From positions 1 to 59,934 of the forward strand of contig VBAQ01000011.1 in NCBI GenBank assembly GCA_005883765.1: a stretch of 59,934 nt of DNA, read 5' to 3'. This stretch comes from Bacteroidota bacterium (GTDB lineage: Bacteria; Bacteroidota; Bacteroidia; Chitinophagales; Chitinophagaceae). Each line of letters begins with the position of its first letter. Within the stretch, counting starts at the first letter, position 1. Positions 18,293 to 27,268 of the stretch are shown here, piece by piece. The notes beneath the pieces are model-generated. The model saw nothing but the letters and a program-made list of their open reading frames with translations, ran no database searches and was not told the DNA's origin. The translations under genes and the position numbers were made by a program.

Positions 18293-18314
18293 TCTCCGAA
18301 AAAATTTTCGGAGA
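18293..18314. repeat. Perfect palindrome after the virJ-like gene
   Basis: TCTCCGAAAA, a 2-base centre, then TTTTCGGAGA. No T-run follows on either strand, so it is not a classic terminator. Confidence 0.5.
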
Positions 18315-18497
18315 CCGTCCAATTTCTCCAATCTCGTTCATCATTGAAGTGTACTAAAGAAACTCTTTTGGAGTATTCGAAGTTCAATAATTAAAATCAA
18401 TTAAAACGGCATAGAAAATTAATGCATACGAAAAAGGGCAAAGAAGCAAGGTATTCAAAGGCTTTTTTTGCCGAAAAGAAAAAGAAATATCTATAAC

Positions 18498-19391
18498 TTA
18501 TTTCCCCAACATGGGAAACAATCTCTTAATCTCTTCATCGTTCGGTTGAGCACCATACTCACATATTTCAAACGCCTCCGCATACTTTACCTGCGCGGCC
18601 TTTTCTTTTCCATACCATTTCTCCAGTGACGATCTTACTTCAGGATTAATTGTACCTGCTCTTTGTTTTGCAAGCCATTTTACACGGTCATTTTTATCTT
18701 TTGGCACCTGTTCCAAATAATGTCCTATCCACGGTAGCCATTCATACATCTGTGATTCATGTGCATCGAGTGCCGACACTTTTTTATCATACACCAATGT
18801 GATATCAACGGCAACATCGGGTCGAAAAGGGTTGGGCCTTTGAAAACGATCCTGGTAATATAAAAACACAGGATTTTTTTTCAATGCGGGCACATCGGGC
18901 GCAATATTCGGAACTGAGACCATGTAGGCGGCGTCCTGGACCAACACGCCTGTATAGCGGTGATCGGGATGGTAGTCATTCGGGCGCGGCGCAATCACGA
19001 CATCAGCATTCCACTCACGAATTTTTCTAATGATCCCCAGGCGCACTTCAATTGTCGGCATGAGCAATCCGTCGTGGTTATCGAGCACATCATAAACAAC
19101 GCCCAAACGCTTGGCAGCCTCTTGCGTCTCGGCATACCTTCGTTTAGCCAGTGCCGTTCCCTTCAATGTTTGGTGGCCAGCATCGCCATTTGTTACTGAC
19201 ACGAATTTTACAGCATAGCCCATTTGCGCAAAAAGCGCAGCAGTGCCACCACCATCTTCATCGCAATCGTCAGGATGTGCCCCGATCATGATGATCCGCA
19301 CTTTGCCGTCAGAATTCTGTGCTCTCGCAGTTGTGAAGATGGTCAAGAAAAAAATCAAAGTCGCCAGGAGGTAGATGCAATTCGCTCTCAT
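18498..19391 (-). CDS. Secreted PIG-L family deacetylase
   Basis: A 297-residue zinc-dependent LmbE/PIG-L deacetylase. The start MRANCIYLLATLIFF gives a signal peptide ending ARA|Q, so it acts outside the cytoplasm; a longer frame lacks a proper N-terminus. The metal motif is GAHPDDCDEDGGG and the third ligand lies in NDYHPDHRYTG. The family removes acetyl groups from N-acetyl-glucosaminyl compounds. Export argues against bacillithiol or mycothiol synthesis and fits glycan processing. It is divergent from the rhamnosidase-like gene, so the two may act on the same glycan. Confidence 0.85.
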   Translation of the reverse strand: MRANCIYLLATLIFFLTIFTTARAQNSDGKVRIIMIGAHPDDCDEDGGGTAALFAQMGYAVKFVSVTNGDAGHQTLKGTALAKRRYAETQEAAKRLGVVYDVLDNHDGLLMPTIEVRLGIIRKIREWNADVVIAPRPNDYHPDHRYTGVLVQDAAYMVSVPNIAPDVPALKKNPVFLYYQDRFQRPNPFRPDVAVDITLVYDKKVSALDAHESQMYEWLPWIGHYLEQVPKDKNDRVKWLAKQRAGTINPEVRSSLEKWYGKEKAAQVKYAEAFEICEYGAQPNDEEIKRLFPMLGK

Positions 19392-19546
19392 AAAAAAGTT
19401 TATTGCTATGAAGGTAACATTATTGTGAAGAAATATTTTCGACGGCCCATTGTGGAAATTATCTTTGGAATGCGGCAAATAGATTTGAAAGGCTGCCGCG
19501 TAGTGCCCCAATTTTCTTGATACATTTACCGCCCAAAACGTTTGCT

Positions 19547-21952
19547 ATGTCATACAAGTTGAGCATCAAAGATCTCATCTTTGTCTTTCTCATTTCAATT
19601 TCATCACCGGCGAGTTCGCAAAGTGCTGACCTGTTATCAAAACAGTGGGAGGCTTATTGGATCAATGTCCCTGGCGAGCCTATTCACGATTATGGTGTAT
19701 ATCAATTCAGAAAAATAATTTCTCTGTCTGCAAAACCATCGTCGTTTATCGTACATGTGTCAGCCGATAACCGGTATAAACTATTTGTGAATGGACAACT
19801 GGTATCGTTTGGTCCGGCCCGTGGTGACATTTTTCATTGGAATTATGAAACAGTTGACCTCGCGCCACATTTGCAGATGGGAAAAAATGTGATTGCAGCA
19901 GTCGTCTGGAATTATGGAGACCTGCGCCCCGAAGCACAAATTTCTTACCAGACCGGATTCATCATGCAAGGCGATAGCACCAACGAGAAAATTATCAATA
20001 CCGACAAGACCTGGAAATGCAGACGCGACAATAGTTACAGCCCGAACGAACCCATCCTTATTTACAGTTATTACGTGGCGGGACCAGGTGAAACGATCAA
20101 TTACAACCTGGCTTTAAAAGCATGGAAATCGACAGATTTTGATGATGCGGGATGGCTCAATGCAAATCAGATTACGCAAGGGCTACCCAAGGGGGCATTC
20201 GGCTTTGGTGTGGGTTGGATGCTTGTGCCGCGATCGATCCCTCAAATGGAATTAACGCGTCAACGTTTGCAAAGACTTAGAAAGGCGGAAGGCATCCAAC
20301 TTGCTGCTGATTTTCCACAGCAAAAAAAATCTTTTATCATCCCGGCCCAGACAAGTGTTTCGATTTTGCTTGACCAGGGTTATTTAACCGACGCGTATCC
20401 TGTGGTAGAATTCAGCAAAGGAAAAAACGCAACGATTACATTAGGCTATGCAGAAGGTTTGTATGTTGAAGAGCCGAACCAAAAAAACTGGAGAACCTTT
20501 CATCAAAAAGGAAACAGGAATGAAATTGAAGGAAAAAGATTTATTGGTGTAAAGGATAGTTTGATATCCGATGGAAGTGATGGACAGGAATTCATTTCTC
20601 TTTGGTGGCGAACGTACAGGTATTTGCAGGTGCAAATAAAAACGAATGAAGAACCCCTTGTCATCAATGACCTTTATGGAATATTTACTGGATATCCTTT
20701 CACATTAAGTGCAAAATTTGATGCTGGCAATGACACATTAAATAAAATTCTTGAAACAGGATGGCGGACAGCACGTTCCTGCGCCATGGAGACCTACATG
20801 GATTGCCCTTACTATGAGCAACTGCAATATGTGGGTGACACCCGCATTCAATGTCTCGTGTCTTTGTATAACAGCGGCGATGATGGGCTGATGCGCAATG
20901 CGATTTCGTTGCTTGATGATTCCAGGATGGCAGAAGGAGCCACACTGAGTCGTTACCCGACGGCAAATGCACAGGAAATACCTCCTTTCTCGTTGTGGTG
21001 GATAGCAATGGTACATGACTACTGGATGTATCGCAATGATGAGAGTTTTGTAAAAAGTAAACTGCCAGGTATAAGGCAGGTATTGTGGTTCTTCAGCAAA
21101 TATCAGAAAGCCGACGGCTCATTAGCAAAACTTCCATACTGGAATTTTACTGACTGGTGCGACACGAAGGGCTGGAATGCAGGCGTGGCGCCGATCGGCA
21201 AAAACGGATCTTCAGCCGCCCTTGATCTCCAGTTAGTATGGGCTTATCAATTGGCTGCCGAATTGGAAAGAAATTTGGGCATGCAGGAATATGCCTTGGA
21301 GTATGAAAGCGCTGCGGTCAGACTGAAACAAACCATTCAAAAAAAATATTGGGATGAAACAAAAAAAGTTTTCGCAGATACGCCTGAAAAAAATCTTTTC
21401 TCGCAACACACAAACTCGCTGGCAATTCTAACCGGCGTCGTGAGCGGAGAAGGAGCAACTTCCCTTGCAAAAAAAATACTTGCCGATACCATCTTAACCG
21501 AGGCAACGATCTATTTCAAATTCTATGTTCACCAGGCATTGACAAAAGCCGGGTTGGGAAATGAGTATTTGAATTGGTTGAATATATGGAAACAAAATCT
21601 TGCCATGGGTATGACAACATGGGCTGAGATCTCAGACATCAATAACACGCGTTCTGATTGCCATGCATGGGGCGCAAGTCCGAACATCGAGCTGTATCGC
21701 ATTGTGCTTGGCATTGACAGTGATTCACCGGGTTTTAAAAAAGTCAAAATCGTTCCACACCTTGGAGTACTGACACATGCAAGTGGTTCGATTCCCCATC
21801 CTGAAGGGAGTATTTCTGTAGATTATGACCAGACAGGCGAGGGCTGGAGATTTTTAATAAAGCTGCCTCACAACGTTATTGGTCATTTCATATGGAATGA
21901 AAAAACCTATCAGTTAAAACAAGGAGAAAATTCCCTCGTAATAAAAAAATAG
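19547..21952 (+). CDS. Alpha-L-rhamnosidase-like glycoside hydrolase (GH78 type)
   Basis: 801 residues with a signal peptide ending ASS|Q. The N-terminal beta-sandwich region (about 25-330) has the carbohydrate-binding pattern SADNRYKLFVNG. The (alpha/alpha)6 catalytic barrel (about 400-720) holds METYMDCPYYEQLQYVGDTRIQ, matching the D...E...GD acid cluster of GH78, and WNFTDWCDTKGW. A C-terminal beta domain follows. It would release terminal L-rhamnose from plant or bacterial glycans. No SusC/SusD pair is adjacent, so this is not a full polysaccharide utilisation locus. Confidence 0.85.
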   Translation: MSYKLSIKDLIFVFLISISSPASSQSADLLSKQWEAYWINVPGEPIHDYGVYQFRKIISLSAKPSSFIVHVSADNRYKLFVNGQLVSFGPARGDIFHWNYETVDLAPHLQMGKNVIAAVVWNYGDLRPEAQISYQTGFIMQGDSTNEKIINTDKTWKCRRDNSYSPNEPILIYSYYVAGPGETINYNLALKAWKSTDFDDAGWLNANQITQGLPKGAFGFGVGWMLVPRSIPQMELTRQRLQRLRKAEGIQLAADFPQQKKSFIIPAQTSVSILLDQGYLTDAYPVVEFSKGKNATITLGYAEGLYVEEPNQKNWRTFHQKGNRNEIEGKRFIGVKDSLISDGSDGQEFISLWWRTYRYLQVQIKTNEEPLVINDLYGIFTGYPFTLSAKFDAGNDTLNKILETGWRTARSCAMETYMDCPYYEQLQYVGDTRIQCLVSLYNSGDDGLMRNAISLLDDSRMAEGATLSRYPTANAQEIPPFSLWWIAMVHDYWMYRNDESFVKSKLPGIRQVLWFFSKYQKADGSLAKLPYWNFTDWCDTKGWNAGVAPIGKNGSSAALDLQLVWAYQLAAELERNLGMQEYALEYESAAVRLKQTIQKKYWDETKKVFADTPEKNLFSQHTNSLAILTGVVSGEGATSLAKKILADTILTEATIYFKFYVHQALTKAGLGNEYLNWLNIWKQNLAMGMTTWAEISDINNTRSDCHAWGASPNIELYRIVLGIDSDSPGFKKVKIVPHLGVLTHASGSIPHPEGSISVDYDQTGEGWRFLIKLPHNVIGHFIWNEKTYQLKQGENSLVIKK

Positions 21953-21968
21953 AAGCGTCCAATCATCT

Positions 21969-21976
21969 ATTTTTGC
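21969..21976 (+). promoter_or_regulatory. -7 promoter element of the Crp-family gene
   Basis: TATTTTTG matches TAnnTTTG and lies 15 bases before the ATG. No TTG was found at the expected upstream spacing. Confidence 0.4.
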
Positions 21977-21991
21977 CTTTCAAACCAGATC

Positions 21992-22606
21992 ATGTTTGAG
22001 CTATTATTTCAAAAACTTGAGGAAAAAATAAAACTGACCGAAGAAGAAAAAAAATTAAGTCGCAGTTTCTTCGTTCCAAAAAAGCTGCGAAAGAAACAAT
22101 ATCTTTTGCAGGAAGGAGACGTATGTAAATATGTCGCCTTTGTGGAAAAGGGGCTACTTCGGTCTTATACCATTAATGATAAAGGCCAGGAACACATAAA
22201 CCAATTCGCATTTGAAGGCTGGTGGATAGCCGACCAATTCAGCTTTCTTACCAGGGAGCCTTCGAAATATAACATTGAGGCGATGGAAGATTGTGAGCTG
22301 CTTTTGCTTAGCAAATCATCGGAAGATGAGATGCTGGACAAGATTCCAAAATTTGAACGTTATTTCCGCATACTCCTCCAAAATAATTTGATCGCAACAC
22401 AAAAAAGACTGGTTAGCTCTCTTAGTCAAACAGCGGAAGAAAGATATAGCGAACTCATTCAGGACTGCCCCACTACACTTCCCCATCGCATACCCCAACA
22501 TATGCTCGCGTCCTTTCTTGGGATCACTCCGGAAACTTTGAGTCGCATTCGCCGGCAAATCATCTCAAAAAAGGCGCCCCACATCGAAGATAATGTGCAG
22601 GGATAA
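21992..22606 (+). CDS. Crp/Fnr family transcription regulator
   Basis: A 204-residue regulator. The N-terminal cyclic-nucleotide-binding-type barrel (about 20-130) includes YLLQEGDVCKYVAFVEKGLLR. The C-terminal winged helix has IPQHMLASFLGITPETLSRIRR as the recognition region. No Fnr-type cysteine cluster is seen, and the phosphate-binding cassette Arg-Ser is not evident, so cAMP binding is doubtful. A YceI gene follows on the same strand after about 157 bases, and may be its target. Confidence 0.85.
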   Translation: MFELLFQKLEEKIKLTEEEKKLSRSFFVPKKLRKKQYLLQEGDVCKYVAFVEKGLLRSYTINDKGQEHINQFAFEGWWIADQFSFLTREPSKYNIEAMEDCELLLLSKSSEDEMLDKIPKFERYFRILLQNNLIATQKRLVSSLSQTAEERYSELIQDCPTTLPHRIPQHMLASFLGITPETLSRIRRQIISKKAPHIEDNVQG

Positions 22607-22699
22607 GTCTTGTTCCGCTAACCGTTGCATCCTCTGAGCGTTGATCTACATCAATGCTTTGTCTTATTACACATCAACGTAATTTCTTAGCTCATCTCA

Positions 22700-22731
22700 T
22701 TGGAGACCGGCATAGCCATGAACTAGCTTTG
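22700..22731 (+). promoter_or_regulatory. Promoter of the YceI gene
   Basis: TTG at 22700-22702, a 21-base spacer and TAGCTTTG at 22724-22731, a perfect TAnnTTTG element. The leader to the ATG is about 30 bases. Confidence 0.5.
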
Positions 22732-22762
22732 TGGTAATTATTTAACCAATAAAATTATTACA

Positions 22763-23317
22763 ATGGCAAAAACAAAATGGAGTATAGATTCGACGCACTC
22801 CGAAATTCATTTCAAGGTGAAACACCTGATGGTATCCTGGGTAACAGGCGGTTTTAACAAGTTTAACGCTGAAATAGAAACTGAAGGCAACGACACCAAT
22901 ATCACAAAAGTTCACTTTATCGCAGATGTAAATTCTATTTCAACCAATAATGAGCAGCGTGATGCGCATTTGAGAACAGCAGATTTTTTTGATGCGGAAA
23001 ATCATCCCCAATTAATTTTTGAAGGCGACAAGTTGGAAAAAATAGATGATGAAAATTATAAACTACATGGTGTATTGACCATGCGCGGAAACAGCAAAAA
23101 AATTGTACTCAACGTGGAGTATGGTGGTATAACGCAAGATCCCTGGGGCAACACACGTATCGGCTTCTCTGTATCCGGCAAGATCAATCGCAAAGACTTC
23201 GGTGTAAGTTTCGGCATGGTGACTGAAACGGGCGGTCTTTTACTTGGAGACGAAGTAACCATTAATGCAAATGCAGAATTTGTAAAACAAGTTAAAGTTG
23301 AAAAGCAGGCTGCTTAA
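22763..23317 (+). CDS. YceI family lipid-binding protein
   Basis: A 184-residue lipocalin-like beta-barrel. The family signature is clear: WSIDSTHSEIHFKVKHLMVSWVTGGF at the N-terminus, then RDAHLRTADFFDAENHPQLIF and the C-terminal IGFSVSGKINRKDFGVSFG. YceI proteins bind polyisoprenoid or amide lipids in a central pocket. Unlike E. coli YceI, no signal peptide is present, so this copy is probably cytoplasmic. It has its own promoter and lies just downstream of a Crp-family regulator. Confidence 0.92.
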   Translation: MAKTKWSIDSTHSEIHFKVKHLMVSWVTGGFNKFNAEIETEGNDTNITKVHFIADVNSISTNNEQRDAHLRTADFFDAENHPQLIFEGDKLEKIDDENYKLHGVLTMRGNSKKIVLNVEYGGITQDPWGNTRIGFSVSGKINRKDFGVSFGMVTETGGLLLGDEVTINANAEFVKQVKVEKQAA

Positions 23318-23340
23318 TTTTGATTATTATTGGTTGAATG

Positions 23341-23376
23341 AAGCCGCCCCGATTTATCGGGACGGCTTGTTCATTT
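23341..23376. terminator. Hairpin between convergent genes
   Basis: AAGCCGCCCCG pairs with CGGGACGGCTT (one mismatch) around TTTAT-like loop bases. T-rich sequence follows weakly. It lies between the YceI and LEA14-like stops. Confidence 0.6.
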
Positions 23377-23394
23377 ATGAGAGAAAATACTTTG

Positions 23395-23880
23395 TTATTG
23401 TCCGTTGGTAGAAACCAGCGTTCTAAAACGTTCAATGTTTTCCATCCGTTCATACTTTATCGGCACCACCTTAGAGAAGCCTGCTTTTTTCACTGTGGCC
23501 GTGCCTTCGATCCTCACAAGCGCCTCTTTCTTTTTATAAAGCTCACGTTGATTTTTTACTGCACCTACCATATCAACTTTTACAACAGCGGGTAAAATAA
23601 ATTCTGATCGTTTTCTCACTTGCACTTTCTGATCCAGGTCAAACCGGCCGAAAAAATTATTGTCAATATAAATATCACCTCTTGCCGTAGCCACTTGCAC
23701 GCCAAAATTGTTCGGATTGTAGTAAACAAGGTCCACGCCGGCAGTGGACTCAAGCGGGCCAAGGTTAATTAATCGAATATTCCGGATGTCGCGGTATTCC
23801 GGCTCCTGGACATTATTATTGCCTCCACACGAGGCAAGGACAATGAGGGAAACACTAACTATGGATAATATTGTTTTCAT
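23395..23880 (-). CDS. LEA14-like (WHy domain) lipoprotein
   Basis: 161 residues with a lipoprotein signal ending LASC (Cys18). The body fits the LEA type 2/WHy fold, a small fibronectin-like beta-sandwich: VDLVYYNPNNFGVQVATARGDIYIDN is the typical NPN motif region. In other organisms the domain is linked to desiccation or stress tolerance. The role here is unknown. Confidence 0.75.
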   Translation of the reverse strand: MKTILSIVSVSLIVLASCGGNNNVQEPEYRDIRNIRLINLGPLESTAGVDLVYYNPNNFGVQVATARGDIYIDNNFFGRFDLDQKVQVRKRSEFILPAVVKVDMVGAVKNQRELYKKKEALVRIEGTATVKKAGFSKVVPIKYERMENIERFRTLVSTNGQ

Positions 23881-24091
23881 ATTATATTTTTTGAATAAAC
23901 CAACTGCAAGAAGGTAAGAAATATCAGGCCAGTTTCCGTTAAAGCGTACTGAGGTGAAAAATGTTAACAGTTTTTATCCTGGCGCAGTGACATTGCTAAT
24001 CTTTGGAAACGATGAAACCGCTTCGGGATCTGCTTTAAGATCATCTTTTCGATGAGAATTTTTGATATTAAGAGACCATTCGGTCTGAGAC

Positions 24092-25402
24092 TTATTCAAC
24101 TACCTCTCCCTCGAGATCGTAATCATAAGCTCCGGTGATGCGTATGTTTACAAATTCACCAATTGGAATCTTTTTCCGGGAATGAATAACTACTTCGTTG
24201 TCCACTTCCACGCTGTCAAATTCGGTGCGCCCGATATAACGACCAGCTTCCTTTTTGTCGATCAGAACCTTGAGCGTTTTTCCCAGCTTTTCCAGGTTCT
24301 TTTCATAGGAAATTTGCTGTTGGACCTCCATGATCTCCTGCGCTCTTCGTTCTTTTTCTTTTTGAGGAGTATCATTATTTAAGTCATAAGCCGATGTTCC
24401 TTCTTCGTGAGAATAGGTAAAAATGCCTACACGGTCAAATCGCTGTTCCTGTAAGAACAATTTTAGCTGGTCCACATCATCCAATGTCTCACCCGGGAAA
24501 CCCGCAATCAATGTGGTGCGTAAACATATGCCGGGAACCTTTTCTCTTATGGTGATGAGCAACTCTTCCATTTCCTCTTTTGTGATCTGGCGTTTCATCG
24601 CCTTCAACATGTTATCGGCCGCATGTTGCAATGGAATGTCGAGGTAGTTGCAGATATTTTCCCGGTCTCGCATCACATCCAATACCTCAACGGGAAATTT
24701 ATGAGGATAAGCATAATGTAGCCGGATCCATTCCAACCCTTTTACATCACTTAAATGTTTCAGGAGGTCTGCCAGCATTCTCTTTTTATGGAGATCAAGG
24801 CCATAATAGGTAAGCTCCTGGGCAATCAACATGATTTCCTTCACACCTTTTTTTACGAGGCCTTCTGCTTCGCTTACAATTTCTTCAATGGTCTTGCTCA
24901 CATGGATACCCCGCATCAATGGGATGGCACAAAATGCACAAGTTCGATTACAGCCTTCGGAAATTTTTAAATAAGCATAATGTTGAGGAGTAGCCAATAA
25001 TCTTTCGCCAACCAGTTCGGCTTTATAATCGGCGTCAAATTTTTTTAAAAGCAACGGTAATTCCATGGTCCCAAACCAAGCGTCTACTTCCGGAATTTCA
25101 TTTTCAAGATCATCGCGGTAGCGGTGACTTAGACAACCTGTGACATAAACCTTATCCAGCCTCCCTCTTTGTTTTAATTCAACTTGTTCAAGAATGGTAT
25201 TGATCGACTCTTCCCTTGCTTTTTCAATGAACCCGCAAGTATTTACAATTACAATGTTGTGATCGTTCCTTTCATTCTCATGCGCCACATTAATTTTATT
25301 CGCGTGCAGTTGCCCGCTTAGTACCTCGCTATCTACCATATTCTTGCTACAACCAAGAGTAATGATATTGATCTTGTCCCTTCTTAACGTCCTTGTTTTC
25401 AT
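24092..25402 (-). CDS. rimO: Ribosomal protein S12 methylthiotransferase
   Basis: A 436-residue radical SAM enzyme that adds a methylthio group to the conserved Asp of ribosomal protein S12. The N-terminal UPF0004 domain holds the second cluster cysteines Cys18, Cys56 and Cys90 (TLGCSKN, NTCGF, TGCLSHRY). The radical SAM motif CNRTCAFC is at 151-158, and a C-terminal TRAM domain covers about 370-436. The EGCNRTCAFCAIPLMRG stretch separates it from MiaB. A TACCTTTG promoter element lies 7 bases before the ATG, so the mRNA may have almost no leader. Confidence 0.95.
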   Translation of the reverse strand: MKTRTLRRDKINIITLGCSKNMVDSEVLSGQLHANKINVAHENERNDHNIVIVNTCGFIEKAREESINTILEQVELKQRGRLDKVYVTGCLSHRYRDDLENEIPEVDAWFGTMELPLLLKKFDADYKAELVGERLLATPQHYAYLKISEGCNRTCAFCAIPLMRGIHVSKTIEEIVSEAEGLVKKGVKEIMLIAQELTYYGLDLHKKRMLADLLKHLSDVKGLEWIRLHYAYPHKFPVEVLDVMRDRENICNYLDIPLQHAADNMLKAMKRQITKEEMEELLITIREKVPGICLRTTLIAGFPGETLDDVDQLKLFLQEQRFDRVGIFTYSHEEGTSAYDLNNDTPQKEKERRAQEIMEVQQQISYEKNLEKLGKTLKVLIDKKEAGRYIGRTEFDSVEVDNEVVIHSRKKIPIGEFVNIRITGAYDYDLEGEVVE

Positions 25403-25409
25403 GTGGCCG

Positions 25410-25417
25410 CAAAGGTA
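25410..25417 (-). promoter_or_regulatory. -7 promoter element of rimO
   Basis: On the minus strand this reads TACCTTTG, a perfect TAnnTTTG, ending 7 bases before the rimO ATG. Confidence 0.5.
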
Positions 25418-25474
25418 GCATGATTCAGCAAAACCAGGCGGATGGGGTAACTTAAAAGCAGGCGCAACGTTTGT

Positions 25475-25482
25475 TAATTTTG
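25475..25482 (+). promoter_or_regulatory. -7 promoter element of the Cys-rich lipoprotein gene
   Basis: TAATTTTG, a perfect TAnnTTTG, lies 16 bases before the first ATG. It is divergent from the rimO element. Confidence 0.4.
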
Positions 25483-25498
25483 CGTTGTCATACCATAA

Positions 25499-25798
25499 AT
25501 GTCAATCATGAGGTATTTGATAATAATCTATGCCTTCCTGGCAATACAATTTGTTGGTTGCGCTAAGGCTGATAAACATCGGGATTGCACAGTGGTAACT
25601 ATTACAAACAGCGCTCCGGGATGCGGGGGTTGGGGAATAGTGGTCCATGGAGTCAAATATCCATCCGGAAATATACCGCAGGAATTCCAGCAAGACGGAA
25701 TGATGGTGTGTGCGAATTATGAGCTCTATGAGGATATGCGCATGTGCGTGTGTTGTGGTGGAACCTGGGCGGATATAAAATCCATGAGAAAATTTTGA
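25499..25798 (+). CDS. Small cysteine-rich lipoprotein
   Basis: Up to 99 residues; MRYLIIIYAFLAIQFVGC, starting three codons later, is an equally good start. The lipobox ends FVGC. The mature part (about 75 residues) has six cysteines: DC near the N-terminus, GCGG, VCANY, and a tight MCVCCGG cluster, suggesting disulfides or metal binding. I do not recognise a family. It is divergent from rimO with its own promoter element. Confidence 0.6.
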   Translation: MSIMRYLIIIYAFLAIQFVGCAKADKHRDCTVVTITNSAPGCGGWGIVVHGVKYPSGNIPQEFQQDGMMVCANYELYEDMRMCVCCGGTWADIKSMRKF

Positions 25799-25822
25799 AG
25801 GATGGCCTGGCCGCCCGGTTAT

Positions 25823-26785
25823 CTACTTTTCTAAACTAAACAAGCTATCAACAAATTCATGCTTGTCAAAAACAAGTAAGTCTTCAAGTTTCTCTCCTAC
25901 TCCAATGAACTTTACCGGGATTCTAAATTGATTGGCGATGGCTAATACCACTCCGCCTTTTGCAGTGCCATCTAATTTGGTAATCGCCAGGGCGGTCACA
26001 TCCGTGGCAGCCGTAAAATGTTTCGCTTGCTCCAAAGCATTTTGTCCTGTAGATCCATCGAGCACCAACAATACTTCATGCGGAGCGCCGGGTATTACTT
26101 TTTGAATGACTCTTTTGATCTTTGAGAGTTCTTCCATTAAATGCGCTTTGTTGTGCAAACGGCCGGCAGTATCAATGAGAGCAACATCCGCTTGCTTTGA
26201 CACAGCACTTTGAACCGTATCAAATGCCACTGCAGCCGGGTCAGAACCCATGGCCTGCTTTACGATCGGCACTCCTGCCCTCTCGCTCCAAATGGTTAAT
26301 TGATCAACGGCGGCGGCGCGAAAAGTGTCGGCAGCGCCGAGCAAAACATTTTTACCCGCTTGTTTGAAATTATAGGCAAGCTTGCCAATGGTTGTCGTTT
26401 TACCAACGCCGTTAACACCCACCACCAAAATTATGTAAGGCTTCGAAGGCAGCTCAGAATGAAAATCGTAGCTGTTTGAAGAAGGAGCATCAACCAGGAT
26501 ATGCTCAATTTCCGCTTGCAAAAGATTATTAAGTTCGGTTGTGTTTAAATACTTGTCCTTTGCGACCCTTGCCTCAATGCGTTCAATGATTTTTACAGTT
26601 GTTTCAATTCCTACGTCGGCACTTACAAGGGCATCTTCCAGGTCATCAAGCACTTCATCGTCAACCGTGCTTTTCCCAGCAATAGCCTTGGTGATCTTTG
26701 AAAAGAAATTTTCTTTCGTCTTTTGCAAACCCTGGTCAAGACTTTCCTTTTCTTTTTTTCCAAATATTTTATCGAAGAAACCCAT
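25823..26785 (-). CDS. ftsY: Signal recognition particle receptor
   Basis: A 320-residue SRP-receptor GTPase that docks SRP-ribosome complexes at the membrane. The start MGFFDKIFGKKEKES is the usual N-terminus; a longer frame reads through the gene upstream. The N domain (about 30-110) is followed by the NG GTPase motifs GVNGVGKTTTIGKLA, DTFRAAAVDQL, DTAGR and TKLDGTAKGG. The acidic A domain is very short, normal for this phylum. It starts 2 bases after the PLDc_N stop, forming an operon. Confidence 0.95.
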   Translation of the reverse strand: MGFFDKIFGKKEKESLDQGLQKTKENFFSKITKAIAGKSTVDDEVLDDLEDALVSADVGIETTVKIIERIEARVAKDKYLNTTELNNLLQAEIEHILVDAPSSNSYDFHSELPSKPYIILVVGVNGVGKTTTIGKLAYNFKQAGKNVLLGAADTFRAAAVDQLTIWSERAGVPIVKQAMGSDPAAVAFDTVQSAVSKQADVALIDTAGRLHNKAHLMEELSKIKRVIQKVIPGAPHEVLLVLDGSTGQNALEQAKHFTAATDVTALAITKLDGTAKGGVVLAIANQFRIPVKFIGVGEKLEDLLVFDKHEFVDSLFSLEK

Positions 26786-26787
26786 GA

Positions 26788-26994
26788 TCACCTTATTTTT
26801 CTCGGCCGTCCAACAAGAAAATATAAAAGGGAACCTAAAAAAGGAAAGAAGATCACCACCAACACCCAAACCACTTTGTCATTTCCGCGGAATTCGCTTC
26901 GAAGTATATCAACCAAAGCGATGATCCAAAGAAAAGCAATGAAGAGAAAAACGAAAATCGAGAACAACAATCCCAAACCTGTAAATAGTCCCAT
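26788..26994 (-). CDS. PLDc_N domain small membrane protein
   Basis: 68 residues, started at MGLFTGLGLLFSIFVF. Two hydrophobic helices are separated by a short loop; the second half, DKVVWVLVVIFFPFLGSLLYFLVGR, is the PLDc_N signature (phospholipase D-nuclease N-terminal, PF13396). Proteins of this type are membrane anchors of unknown function. The stop is 2 bases before ftsY, so the two are cotranscribed. Confidence 0.8.
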   Translation of the reverse strand: MGLFTGLGLLFSIFVFLFIAFLWIIALVDILRSEFRGNDKVVWVLVVIFFPFLGSLLYFLVGRPRKIR

Positions 26995-27165
26995 ATGAAT
27001 TGTTTTAAATAACAAAAGGCGTTACAATATCGCGTCAGCTTTTCGACTCATTTTTTTCTTTTTTTGACAGTAATATCAATAATGAATAAGTCTGCCAATG
27101 CCACCATGATCCGTCCAAAAATGTTTATCCCAGGCTTCAACAATTGCATCCAATCTAAAAAGAAA

Positions 27166-27187
27166 AGCTGTCCATCAAGGGACAGCT
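27166..27187 (-). terminator. Terminator of the rpmB-rpmG-DUF4295 operon
   Basis: AGCTGTCC, a 5-base loop, and GGACAGCT, followed on the minus strand by a T-rich run (TTTTCTTTTT). Confidence 0.85.
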
Positions 27188-27198
27188 AAATCATTGCT

Positions 27199-27268
27199 CC
27201 CCTTTGCGCCAACGCTGACGCCGTCGGCCATAGCCTATGGCGCCGGACGAAGCTTACGCGCAAGCGTT
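27199..27268 (-). repeat. 70-bp structured intergenic repeat, copy A
   Basis: 65 of 70 bases match copy B at 55021-55090 (inverted orientation in the window). Both copies lie a short way after a gene's stop and read in the same sense as that gene. The core is a CCATAG/CTATGG hairpin. Outer words AACGCT/AGCGTT and TTGCGC/GCGCAA offer two competing long-range pairings. Here the repeat lies between the DUF4295 stop and the operon terminator, so it is part of the 3' untranslated RNA. Confidence 0.85.

Noticed and set aside
18498-21952. Polysaccharide utilisation locus
   Set aside because: A rhamnosidase and a deacetylase are present but no SusC/SusD pair or sugar-specific regulator is adjacent.
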